Assembly (NCBI RefSeq): GCF_020184175.1
Contig: NC_065533.1
Span: 43,810,351-43,874,350, forward strand
Direction of reading: 5' to 3'
DNA: 64,000 bases
From: Aphis gossypii
Lineage: Eukaryota; Arthropoda; Insecta; Hemiptera; Aphididae
The translations under genes were made by a program, and so were the position numbers. Every line of letters begins with the position of its first letter. Position 1 is the first letter of the stretch. Under the pieces are notes generated by a model. That model saw only the letters and a program-made list of their open reading frames with translations. It was not told where the DNA came from and searched no databases. Positions 1 through 9,559 of this stretch are shown here, piece after piece.

Positions 1-2
1 TA

Positions 3-149
3 CCTTATCACATAGAACTGGAATTCAATCAAGAAGTGAAAAAAGATTATGGCGATGGCGGTGTGCCAGTTAAAACTTATATTGTTCTTATTGAAAAATT
101 GTACCCTCTTAACGAAATATATTGCAAGCTCTCGCAAATATACCAGTAA
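3..149 (+). CDS. Partial open frame entering from the left edge, function unknown
   Basis: Frame 3 is open from the window edge for 48 codons and ends at TAA 147-149. The peptide has ordinary protein composition: an acidic/lysine stretch (EVKKDYGDGG), then a hydrophobic one (TYIVLIEKLYPL). No start codon is visible, so if real it is the 3' end of an exon or gene that begins outside the window. No splice acceptor or family signature can be seen. Forty-eight open codons in DNA this AT-rich are suggestive but not decisive. It could equally be a transposon fragment, because a decayed LINE piece lies about 0.55 kb downstream on the same strand. Confidence 0.3.
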   Translation, partial: PYHIELEFNQEVKKDYGDGGVPVKTYIVLIEKLYPLNEIYCKLSQIYQ

Positions 150-700
150 TAAGCAGCTTGTAAATTGAACATGTCTAACTGGTTAAGATGGTAAAAATAA
201 ATTGAAAGCCCATTACTACTGCAAACATAATATAATATGTATAGTGTATACATTGCATTATCGCCTCTCATTTAAAAATGTTAAGACTAGGCAAGTTGAT
301 GATATTCTTAACTGAGTTTAAGTTGATAAAATTTATTTAAAAAACTACTATTAGAATTTATTTAGAGTTATTATCTAGAAATATTATTATTTGGTATAGT
401 TAGCTAATATAGATAGGTATATAGCTTAATGTTATAAAAATTATGAATATTATTGAACGCTGGCCGAAGATTTATAACTTATAACTTAGGTATTTAGTAT
501 GTTATTTTATAACGTTATGACGAAAATATTTTATATTTTGATAATATTGTGTTTATTTATATTGGCATTTATTACCAACATTATTATTAGTTTTACATAT
601 CCAATTATGATATCAAAAATAAATCATATTGTTTAATAATTCTGGCCAAAGACAACACGGAATAAGTATTTTACATTTTGGACTCCTATAATTGTGTATT
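150..700. other. AT-rich spacer
   Basis: Very AT-rich, with stop codons in all frames. I see no gene, RNA or clear repeat. Confidence 0.6.
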
Positions 701-706
701 GTAATC

Positions 707-955
707 AGTGCTTATTTGAAAAGTAAAACATTAGAATGGGCTGGTCGTATTTGGAAGTCTGGAGGTATAGCGAACAAAACTCAAGAGACTGAACTGAAAA
801 ATGTTCTGGGGTCGACCGACACGAAGATGGGCGGAAAGAGTAAAGGCAGATCATATCGGAATCGCACAATGGACGAGTATAAAAGACGCCGAATGCATAG
901 GTAAGTGAAGAGACGTGGTCGATGCATCGAGGTCCAACACTGCTCGAGGTACTCG
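707..955 (+). mobile_element. Decayed non-LTR retrotransposon fragment, C-terminal end of reverse transcriptase ORF
   Basis: Conceptual translation shows the conserved tail of LINE ORF2 proteins split between two frames. First comes an LEWAGRIWKSGG block, matching the family pattern LxWAGHVxR. After a one-base shift follows GRPTRRWAERVKAD, matching GRPxxRWxDxVxxD, then an in-frame stop and RDVVDAS, matching W-R-[DE]-[LV]-V-x-A. The frameshift plus the stop mean it no longer encodes an active element. Oddly, another frame is open through most of the fragment and runs into AG|GTAAGT (donor at 901), in phase with the exon at 1180. The fragment may therefore have been exonised, or the match may be chance. 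No ends or target-site duplications can be defined. Confidence 0.62.
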
Positions 956-1179
956 ACTTTTAACTATTAACTCGTTTGTACCTACACATATCAATATTTT
1001 AAGTATATTTTAATACGAAACGCACAAGTATACCTACGTCATGATTCATACGATGACATATTATTATGAATAGAAGCGCGGACGAATTCGATTTTTTCCC
1101 CTAGAAAGCAAGACATTATTTTTCTCGACCTGAGGTATTACTTTTTTTTTTTTTTACCTATTTTTTAAACCTTTCGCAG

Positions 1180-1369
1180 CCGCCCCCCCCCCAATTTATC
1201 GTCTATCGACACGACGGTGTCCGCGGTTTACAGTCAAAAACGACGCTCCGGTCACGGCGATTACAATAAGCCGCGCGTCTACTTGCAACACTCCGACGAC
1301 GGGTACGTCTACCTATTCGCTTACAGTCCGTACTCGTCGAGACGACATCGTTTACGAGCCGGCGCATAA
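1180..1369 (+). CDS. Terminal coding exon of an unidentified host gene
   Basis: A long pyrimidine tract and TTTCGCAG (AG at 1178-1179) precede an open frame of 62 codons ending in TAA at 1367-1369. An in-frame TAA at 1166 and the absence of any Met mean it can be read only as a spliced exon. It begins with a partial codon (one base). The peptide has a short proline run encoded by the C homopolymer, then a basic, tyrosine-rich tail: an SQKRRSGHGDYNKPR segment, HSDDGYVYLFAYSPYSS, and a final RRHRLRAGA. There are no membrane segments, so it reads like a cytoplasmic or disordered C-terminus. GC content is far above the surroundings. A frame on the opposite strand is also open but less protein-like. 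I do not recognise the family. Confidence 0.55.
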
Positions 1370-2056
1370 CACTTTCGGGACGATGGCTAAAACTGGTTCG
1401 GGCCGGCGGCGCCACCGGTACGCGTTACGAACGATAACACGACGCGCGAACGTTGCGTAACGCGCGAATATAATATCGTCGCCACACATTTGCCCTAACC
1501 CAGCTGCGACACGATCGCCTTGACCCAGTATACGCACTGTTACGTTCGCACGCTATGGGTGTGCGCAGGTGACTTTTATTTTCTTCCCCGAAATGTGAAA
1601 TGCATCGAACGCACAGGTCAGTAGGTACGCGCGGAGTGTGCCTATAATAATAATAACAACACGTCGTACAATAATAATAATAATAATAATATTTTGTACC
1701 TTATAAATATTATTATATGATAATAATATTGAATGTGTATATACTATTACTTTATACTATTTAGGTCCTATCGCGGTGCGTACATACGGCGTAACGATGT
1801 CCGCGATATTTATAAAATCGTCGATATTTGTCATAGGAAATAGTAAGTACGATAACCTAACCTAACCCTTATATTATTATGGCGCGTGTGTTGTATTACG
1901 TCGGTTTTTGTATTTTTGGAATGAAAAAAAAAAAATAATAATAATAATAATAATGTTCTCGCACAGTAACACGATTTCTGTACAGTGCGGTGTGTCTAAT
2001 CTAATTAGACCCACAGACGATATATCTATGACGGTTTCGACGTGTGTAGAATAAAG
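1370..2056 (+). other. Probable 3' untranslated region, CpG-rich at first
   Basis: The GC- and CpG-rich composition of the preceding exon continues to about 1620, then falls to ATT/AAT microsatellite sequence. The first well-placed AATAAA is at 2050-2055. The CpG-rich part could instead be a promoter island for a + strand transcript, and the sequence alone does not decide. A short ATG frame at 1797-1842 followed by GTAAGT also lies here. Confidence 0.35.
2050..2055 (+). terminator. Candidate polyadenylation signal AATAAA
   Basis: A canonical AATAAA about 680 bases downstream of the stop at 1369 is the most plausible end of that transcript. In DNA this AT-rich the hexamer is common, so the placement is only suggestive. 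Confidence 0.3.
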
Positions 2057-2508
2057 TACCTACACTAAAATATTTATTTTATGAGCATTTAAGTCGGTTT
2101 ATCATAATTCGCGAAAAAATGTGTGGCACAATTGCATATTGTGAAGTACCTGCTACTTCACGCGGGTACCTACTACACCACTGTGGGCAGTCTTAGTTAT
2201 AAATGTTTAAAAATAAAAACAACTATTGCTTTAATATTTGGAGTTTAATTTCTCGACTTTTCATTAAAATATTTCGCTTCAAAATACGAAATTAAAAGAT
2301 ACGGCGGCGCGTTGTCTTTTAAACGAATTAAAAAACTGTATACAAAACTACATATTTTTGCAAAAATGTAATCGGATAATGTTGGGTAAAAGTACTTCAA
2401 ATTGTATTTATACAAACATTTTTTTTTTTTTGATTGAAACACAAAATTTACTGGGAAAATATGTGTTCTGTTTTAGAAGAATCAACTTGACGTATAAAAT
2501 ATACTATA

Positions 2509-2530
2509 ATATATATATATATATATATAT
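2509..2530. repeat. (AT)n microsatellite
   Basis: About eleven AT units just upstream of the exon candidate at 2577. Confidence 0.9.
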
Positions 2531-2576
2531 TATACTATATATATTATATATGATTAGTGTGTACATTTCTTTTCAG

Positions 2577-2618
2577 ATCAGAGACGAGACGAGGTATAAC
2601 GTCGTCGACTTTATACGT
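2577..2618 (+). CDS. Candidate internal microexon, 14 codons
   Basis: A TTTCTTTTCAG acceptor (AG at 2575-2576) and a perfect GTAAGT donor at 2619 enclose 42 bases. Frame 0 is open and reads IRDETRYNVVDFIR, and the exon is symmetric (phase 0 to phase 0). It stands out as a GC-richer island with CG dinucleotides. Its end phase is compatible with both the 6668 and the 7047 candidates, which could be alternative following exons. Function is unknown. With only 42 bases, chance cannot be excluded. Confidence 0.3.
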
Positions 2619-2619
2619 G

Positions 2620-3658
2620 TAAGTACATTTTTCTCTCTCACTTTTTTTTTTTTTTTTATTGCGATGACCTATTAATGTCATAATACTACTGTTTCAATCA
2701 TTTCTTGCATGTGTAGTTACTGCAAATGTTTATTATCCTTTGCGCAAACATTACAATATTTGATCAATTTAATTTTATTAATACCAAAATTATTATATTT
2801 TAATGTTTCTTTGTTACAACAAATTTATTGAACGCCGCCGATGTACAAATTAATTGTAGTTATAATTTATTTCTGATGTCGTAAATTGAATAAATCGTTG
2901 TAAAATTATACAGTTCCTCTTATTCAAAATTACCTATCCCACAAATTTTATATTTAAAACAACAATACAGTAATTTTACAGTTTTTATCTTATAGTTTCT
3001 TATTTTAAATTTTGACAACAAAAAATACTATTAGGTGTACAATATTTTTTTTTTTTTTTTGGGGTGGGACAACATTTTATTTTAGTATTAGAATTTAATA
3101 ATTCTACAAATTTAAAATAAAAAAATTAAGGTAACTTCAATGACACATAAATTAAGTTTTCTTAAGTTATCATAGGCTTATTAATGGTTTAGATTTTAAT
3201 GACATTTGTTTTTGCTTTATTACGAACGTAATCTTGAAAAAAATGTACCTATACAACTTTATTGTTTTTATCAGATTTATTGAATTGCAAAATTATATGA
3301 TTTATATTGAAAAGTGTATGTTTAGGTATTAGGTTGATGTATATAAACCATAAAAATCAATCAATTAATATGATACCTATTTCTTATAATGTTATGTACC
3401 TACAATCTACATTATGTTAGTATAAGTAAATATTGTTATTCTTCAGAAAATATTGTACGAATAAAATATTTAGCTTGACTAGGTAGAAAGCTATAAATTT
3501 TCTTTTTTTTTACATATATACGAAATAAGATATAATTTATCGGCCAAAACTATAGTTATTTTCTTCCATTAATAAGATACCATTTTCCTACAAAAAAAAA
3601 TAATAAAAAATATTCTTGACTATTTTCCTCTATTTTCCGTTGTCTACTAATAAAGAAT

Positions 3659-3689
<31 letters not shown>

Positions 3690-6660
3690 TTTAATTATAT
3701 TATAATAAAATATTATATATATAATATGTATTATATATTTTTTTTATAATTATAGGAAATTTCAATGGAACACATTTTTTAATGAAAAAGTATACTTAAT
3801 AAATAAATATTTACTTTTTTTACATTCACTGATTGTAATTGGAAAGCAATAAAACGAATAGTATGATCTTAGCCTCAGGTACTCGCCCACTATCAAAGTA
3901 CTACAACACAGATAAAATATCAGCTATGTATTTTTATGTTTGGTGGAATATTTAAATTAATCTTTTTTTTTTTTTTTTGTAGGGGAAAATTGATGATAGA
4001 AGAAAATAGTATTTCATTTTTGTAGGAAAAAATACCCACTCGATTTAAAGATATACTTACATTTGGCTAATAATAAAAAAAATAATAAATAGTGTAGGTC
4101 TTTAATTCAATTTATAGAACAAACGGAAATTGAAACACAAATCATGTGGATTACATATTGTTTTATGTTTATTATTATTCAAATTTTGATTGTTATTGTA
4201 GCTATATACATTTTCAAACGATCATATATTTTAAATTATTTTTTCAAACCTTCTTTTTATCATAATATTGTATCGGCTATGATATTTTTATTAGGCCTGC
4301 CACGGTACTTTCTACGTCTTCCATTTAACGAGTGATGTTTGGCATAACCAGACACAACTTGATAAGTAGCTTCAGCATTCATAGTCGTATATATTTTCAT
4401 CCTTTCTTTATCCATAGACTCAAAGTAATAATTGTTCATTGTATTTTACACACATACCCGATGTGAGCAAACTGTCATGATCAGATTACGTTTGGAAGAT
4501 TGTTTTAAATGGTATCAGCTGCAGTATGTTTTGAATTTCCCGAGTATAAACATTGTGTATATCTAAACTCCTCAATTCAACCTCATTCTCGAAGTTTAAT
4601 ACTATTGGTTTTTAGATATTCGTAATGTGACCACATTGTCTAAATGTTTACAGAAATAGATAAAGAAACAAACGCAAGAGTTAAAATATAATATAAATTC
4701 TTGATCAAAATGAAACAGCAAAATAATGTGTATCAGTTTAATAATTTTGTTTTATTTTCTAATTGACTTTTATGTTTTATATAAATATTATAATAATAGG
4801 TATGTTATAAGCTTTGTGAAATTTACAAAAAAAAATTAATTCATTGAACATTTCCCTATTATATTATGTTTTCCACTTATTAGTTATTACCCATGTTGAA
4901 CTTTTTTAATTAATGAAACATATAAATATTACGAACATAGTTTTTTTTTTTACAAAGCATATAATTTAATAAATAAACTGCTTCAATATTTAATAATAGT
5001 TTATTGAAATTTATATTTATAGTTACTTATTTGTTTGAGCATCGTGATATTTGAGCACGTGAGGTAAATAAAAACCCGCACTAAAATGTAGGTACATTTA
5101 TTGCTATTTATGAATAGCTATTCATTTTTTGAAAATTAAATTAAAATAGTTCAACAAAATGTTTAATAGATAGGTTAGGTAACCTACACTTAATAATATT
5201 TAAATATAAAAATACGATTTTAATAATTTACGATTATCTTTTCAGAAAGTAATAAAATATTTTTTTCCAATTATTAATTTTGTACAATAAGCATTTATTC
5301 ACTCAATTAATAATAATAATAATTATTATTTTATTTTATGTTGCACAGACTACAAAATATTTTTTAATAAGAAGTATCTACTAAATGGAGTAGTTATTTG
5401 ACAATAAAAAATGTCTAATCTCTACATTTACATCGAACAATTAAAATTGTATTCCTTCTATGTATATTGTAGCAGTGTGTACAGAGAATAAAAGAAAAAG
5501 TGAAATAAATATTTAAATAAATGAACTAGACTTTTTTGTTGAAAAATATATTGTTATTGCGCATTTTTATGTCTTGATATAAATTTGTTAATAATTAAAC
5601 GTTAAAATATTGTATTCATAATACCTAATATATATTATATAAATATCAGTAGACATTCTCAATTAAAAGTTATCGATTTATGACTACTGAAAACTTAAGT
5701 GCACACAACGTAGAGGTATACTTCATGTTCGTGATTTATTGGGCATAAATTACGTACTATTTTATAACAATACGTTGTTATTTACACGTTATAATATGAT
5801 TTCTTTCAATCGGAAACAATTGATTTTCATCACCATTTATTATTTTCCTCCGACTTTTTATTATTATCGATAATATTATTGCAGTTGATTTTGTTTATCT
5901 AAAACGTATGGCTAAGAATATACTAATATTTACTATATTTTTATTTATTACACTTCTCTGTATCTTAAAACATAATATTTGATGAATTATAGGTAGGTAC
6001 ATCGGATTTTTTTTCCAATTAAAATTCTTCGCGTCGTTTTGTGCACCGATAAAACAATAATTAATTAGGTTGTAGGTAGGTACATTTCTATATTTGATAT
6101 CAAAACAATAATGTAGGTATACTATATTGTATAATGCATGGCTCAGCCATTAAACTTTGCCATTTCTGAATGAGGTCGACGACACATTATATTATAAATT
6201 ATTTAAATTATTATTCATCTATTTTGCATTCTCGGTACATAATTATCGTATCATAGATCACCTATATGGTATATTCTGTGTCGATAAAATATTTATTAGC
6301 CAATCTGACCGCTTGTACTCGGCTTATTAATAATTGGATTATTTATTAACCTCTGCATTGTGTTAGTAATTGTATCCATAATTTTGCGTATTTCATTTTC
6401 AATACGAAAACGATAACGCAATGTTATGTTTTATAATAGTTAGGTAGTTATTTTGTTTTTCAAATAATCATTATTCGTTTTTTTTTTTTGTTATAATACA
6501 TCTAGGCTTTAAATCGGTATCTAGATGATTATAATTCATAATGATGTACATTAAGTCAAACGTAATTATTATTATACAAAGATATAATGAATACAAGATA
6601 GGTAATAGTATTCGACGTGTGATTTGAATATCATATCGATAATAAGATTTGTCGACAATT
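2620..6660. other. AT-rich intron or intergenic sequence
   Basis: About 4 kb with no supportable gene. It holds a (TA)12 microsatellite at 3659-3684, several T runs (3044-3060, 3963-3978) and dense stop codons. The 63-codon frame at 4144 is hydrophobic low-complexity and not supported. Confidence 0.6.
3659..3684. repeat. (TA)n microsatellite
   Basis: About twelve TA units, continuing into degenerate TA/TAT sequence. Confidence 0.9.
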
Positions 6661-6667
6661 TCAACAG

Positions 6668-6747
6668 GTTTGCAGGTCCGACAAAGAAATGCGGAGCTTT
6701 TGGCGTAATGGTTTTTATGAACTTAGCGGTTTAGGTTCTAGCTCGGG
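6668..6747 (+). CDS. Candidate exon, unidentified protein
   Basis: Two overlapping acceptors (CAACAG ending at 6667 and TTTGCAG ending at 6675) precede an open frame of 26 codons that meets GTAAGT at 6748. Read from the first acceptor the exon starts in phase 0, and the peptide contains SDKEMRSFWRNGFYELSGLG. If the donor is skipped, the frame hits TAA inside it (6749-6751), so this could also be a terminal exon ending GSSSG. The phase fits the end of the 2577-2618 candidate. If the donor is used, the two leftover bases do not fit the 7047 exon, so 6668 and 7047 may be alternatives. No family recognised. Confidence 0.38.
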
Positions 6748-7046
6748 GTAAGTAATTACTTCACCACAGTTATTATACATTTACCGAGCATTGTGGGACG
6801 ATGCGCGAATATGCATTTATATCATATTAATTTCGTATAGAGCATTAATAACTGTGTCTTCCGCCAATTAGGATTAAATATATAACAACCTATATAGTAC
6901 GATACAACGAGTATCTAGATACATAGTTCGCGGAAAAACGACTGTGGCCGGTTAGTTAACGTCGATGGCGATTAAATTAATCGCCTTTTAATCTGGGAGT
7001 TATGTCAAAACAATATATTTTATTTTGATTGAAATTAAAATTTCAG

Positions 7047-7193
7047 TTTATTTTGAAGCAAACACGTAATGGCTCGAGAATAGCACAAGCACCGATACTG
7101 AAGGGTAAAATTGAATACGATGACAAAAGTTATGCTACATACTACACGGGAATGACATTTGTAGCGTGGAATACTAAGTTCACTTCGTCGTAT
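7047..7193 (+). CDS. Candidate internal exon, unidentified protein
   Basis: An AAATTTCAG acceptor (AG at 7045-7046) and tandem donors GTATGT (7190) and GTAAGT (7194) bound 49 open codons. With the second donor the exon is symmetric, phase 0 to 0. The peptide is protein-like: it begins basic (FILKQTRNGSR), continues with APILKGKIEYDDKSYATYY, and ends in a hydrophobic stretch (GMTFVAWNTKFTSS). The upstream frame is closed by TGA, consistent with an exon border. Of the + strand candidates in the first 10 kb outside 1180-1369, this is the best supported. I do not recognise the family. It lies opposite the presumed intron of the CRAL-TRIO gene. Confidence 0.45.
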
Positions 7194-7194
7194 G

Positions 7195-8700
7195 TAAGTC
7201 ACGTTTAAATGATGTTGGTATGTAGTTTTGTTCTTAGAACGTTCTTAGGATAATGGTAAAATGTAAATTCGCTCGACAAAGAGCATAATTATTATTACTT
7301 TTAATTCTATTATTCAATATACGCCGCTTTTAAAATATAATCAAAAACTCTCAAGTATAAATTCAAAAGGAAAACAATGTTGTAACCGTTTTACATGTAT
7401 AATGAAAAAGGTGTTAATATATCTATAACTGCTAAAAGTACGTACGCTAAATTATTTATAACTGCATCCCTCTTTTTGTATTGAATAATTTACACAATCA
7501 TTCACAGTGGTAGCATTATTATTACTCGTAAAAGTTTCTCTAGAATATACATTTCATGACATTTATAATATAGATACAAATCGCTGAATTTTAATTCGAA
7601 AAGATTTCGTCGAAACTATGAATGAATAATGAATATCATAATAGTAATTCAGCTCAGTTCAAATAACTAGTGTGTATGGTAATTTTTAAAGATTATAAAG
7701 TCTTACCTGTAGTAACAGTTCATTTACCTATCATCTTCCGTATACTTTCATATCATTTAAAATTATAATACCTACATAATTTATTTACATTATGCCGACG
7801 AGGAAATCGGCTGAAGGAAGAAAATTATTAATTTTTCTTTATTTCGATTTATTGATATATGCGTATGAGCATACCATATATTGTTATGCACTTATACTAA
7901 TACAAATGACGTTTATTTTAATGCATTTATAATGAGTAGGATGTAGGAAGACATTGTTATTTGAGTTACAATGGAATACTACTACTACTACTACTATACT
8001 ACTAATAAAAAAAAAAAAAAAATTGTAAAACAACTACTGTTATTAGAACTTTAAAAATCTATTAAATTTGGGGATAATATTGTATAGATCAAAAGTTCAT
8101 AAATAATTAATATTATGAATTTAGAATATGTAAAATATACCTAAACACTTGTATATTTTATTATACAATGTACTAAAAAGTACTTATGTTGTATAAAGTT
8201 ATTATTATTATTTAAAAAAAAATGTTTTACACATCCTATGGAAAATATTCAAAGGTCCATATAATTTAAATCGTATTATACCTTATTATAGGTATTTAAT
8301 TTACTAACTTTTTAACTCTATTAAGGTTTATCGAATAGATATGTATATTAAGTCGAATCGCATATAACTTTTTACGGTAGCATAAGGTTGCTCTTCTCTC
8401 GCGAGGACGCCAATTTATTTTAATAGGATTAAAGGAAAAAAGCTCTTTATGGAGGAATCAATTATTATTAGTAGTATTATTTTAATCCCGTCGTTCACAG
8501 GGTGTCCTGTGCTATAAATAATGAAAACGGATCACAAAACCGTTTATATACCTATTACAATACTATCACGCTACAATATTATGATATTATTTCTATAGGG
8601 AAATATTATAATACGATCGGCAAAAATCTTTGTATTCCATCATTCGTTTGCGAAGTGTCAAAATTAAATAAATAAATAAATAAAAACGGGATTTACGAGC
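7195..8700. other. AT-rich intronic sequence
   Basis: No gene supported. It contains an (ACT)n microsatellite at 7978-8003 followed by an A run. If the CRAL-TRIO gene at 8708-8879 is intact, this is the start of its first coding intron. Confidence 0.55.
7978..8003. repeat. (ACT)n microsatellite
   Basis: About eight ACT units with one interruption, followed by an A homopolymer. Confidence 0.9.
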
Positions 8701-8707
8701 GCTTTAC

Positions 8708-8879
8708 CTCTGATTAGCCGTCGTAGTTGCTCGAGAGCTTCGGCCCTGCGCTCCGGCGTCTCGCCCAGCTCGTTCTTGGCGCGGTGCTGGTACGACTCTT
8801 CGAAATCGCTGTCGTCCTCGAACCTCAATTCGTACCCGGCGCCCATTTTCACGACCGGTCCGTATTTGTCCACTTCCAT
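8708..8879 (-). CDS. First coding exon of a CRAL-TRIO domain (alpha-tocopherol-transfer-like) protein
   Basis: The - strand frame from ATG at 8879 gives 57 codons plus one base, ending at a GTAAAG donor (GT at 8707-8706). ATG is in strong context (A at -3, G at +4). The peptide has an acidic segment (RFEDDSDFEESYQ) followed by RAKNELGETPERRAEALEQL and RRLIRG. This matches the CRAL-TRIO N-terminal helix pattern of insect alpha-TTP and retinaldehyde-binding-like proteins (A-x-x-E-L-x-E-T-P-E ... A-L-x-x-L-R-x-L-I). That family binds hydrophobic ligands in the cytosol. Beyond the donor the frame drops into AT-rich DNA and stops. The exons carrying the lipid-binding pocket were not found downstream on this strand, so the intron is very long, the exons are not recognisable, or the copy is broken. 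Confidence 0.72.
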
Positions 8880-9430
8880 GATCGATACGGTCTGGGTTTT
8901 TCTTTTCCCGGTGTGGTTATGTACGATGAACGACGGTCGGACGATAAAAAAAAAATCCGATTTATATATACGACACACGTATTATATATTGTATTGTTAT
9001 ATCGATGTACCGCGTAAAACCATATATATACCGATCGCTACGCAGTTAGACCGACGACGGGATCAAACGGTTTTACGCAAGAATCGATGTACAGCGATAT
9101 TGTTCTGCACGCTGATCGACCAACCGGTACGGCGTGTGCTGAGTGTTTGCGAATGTGTGCGGCGCTCGGACGTTTGGATGCAAATGGAATTACAACACGA
9201 CCGCCGTGGTTATTATAATGGGTGATAGGCTGCGATAATAATATTATTACTTGCAGACTGATAGTAATATTATTATTACGAGACGGCACTCCCGCCGTCG
9301 ACCGCTGTCGGACTGGTTTCGTCGGCCACTAGCGCCGACAGACGGGTGGTTTAACGGTCAACTATAATACCTATCCCGAATTTCGACTTAATAATAATAA
9401 TAATATTGTTATTTTATCGTCCGTTCACAG
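8880..9430 (-). promoter_or_regulatory. GC/CpG-enriched 5' flank of the CRAL-TRIO exon
   Basis: The segment is clearly richer in C, G and CpG than its surroundings, as expected of an insect promoter and 5' UTR region upstream of 8879. Several frames are open here on both strands, but none looks like protein. The 149-codon + strand frame starting at 8776 is largely antisense to the CRAL-TRIO exon. Confidence 0.4.
8961..8970 (-). promoter_or_regulatory. TATA-like box of the CRAL-TRIO gene
   Basis: On the - strand TATATATAAA lies about 80 bases upstream of the ATG at 8879, leaving room for a short 5' UTR. Given the AT-rich background this is inferred from position only. Confidence 0.3.
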
Positions 9431-9550
9431 ATCCGAAATATTTATCTCACGCGAGGAGAACCTAAGTTATTATCGATGTCGGACATAATGAATGAATCCA
9501 AAAAGCTAAGTCAACGGTACCTACGTTTTGACTTAAATTTTTTCGTTTGA
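9431..9550 (+). CDS. Candidate + strand terminal exon upstream of the CRAL-TRIO gene
   Basis: TTATCGTCCGTTCACAG (AG at 9429-9430) is a good acceptor. The frame is then open in phase 0 for 39 codons to TGA 9548-9550, including TRGEPKLLSMSDIMNESKKL. A weak donor (GTACCT at 9517) could end the exon earlier. Alternatively the ATG at 9474 could start a small peptide (MSDIMNESKK...). Phase 0 is compatible with the end of the 7047-7193 candidate, but joining them would make a + strand gene that overlaps the - strand CRAL-TRIO exon. No family recognised. Confidence 0.25.
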   Translation: MRNIYLTRGEPKLLSMSDIMNESKKLSQRYLRFDLNFFV

Positions 9551-9559
9551 TCTTTCTGA

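Noticed and set aside
1203..1537. Two arginine-rich - strand frames
   Set aside because: Shadows of the GC-rich + strand exon and its 3' flank.
1797..1842. ATG frame MSAIFIKSSIFVIGN followed by GTAAGT
   Set aside because: Looks like a first exon, but it lies in the probable 3' UTR of the preceding gene, and none of the + strand exon candidates nearby continues its phase for more than about 20 residues.
1854..1868. Telomere-like AACCTAACCTAACCC
   Set aside because: Only two to three copies of CCTAA; far too short for telomeric or interstitial array.
8776..9225. 149-codon + strand frame
   Set aside because: Antisense to the CRAL-TRIO exon and its promoter; the low stop frequency follows from raised GC.
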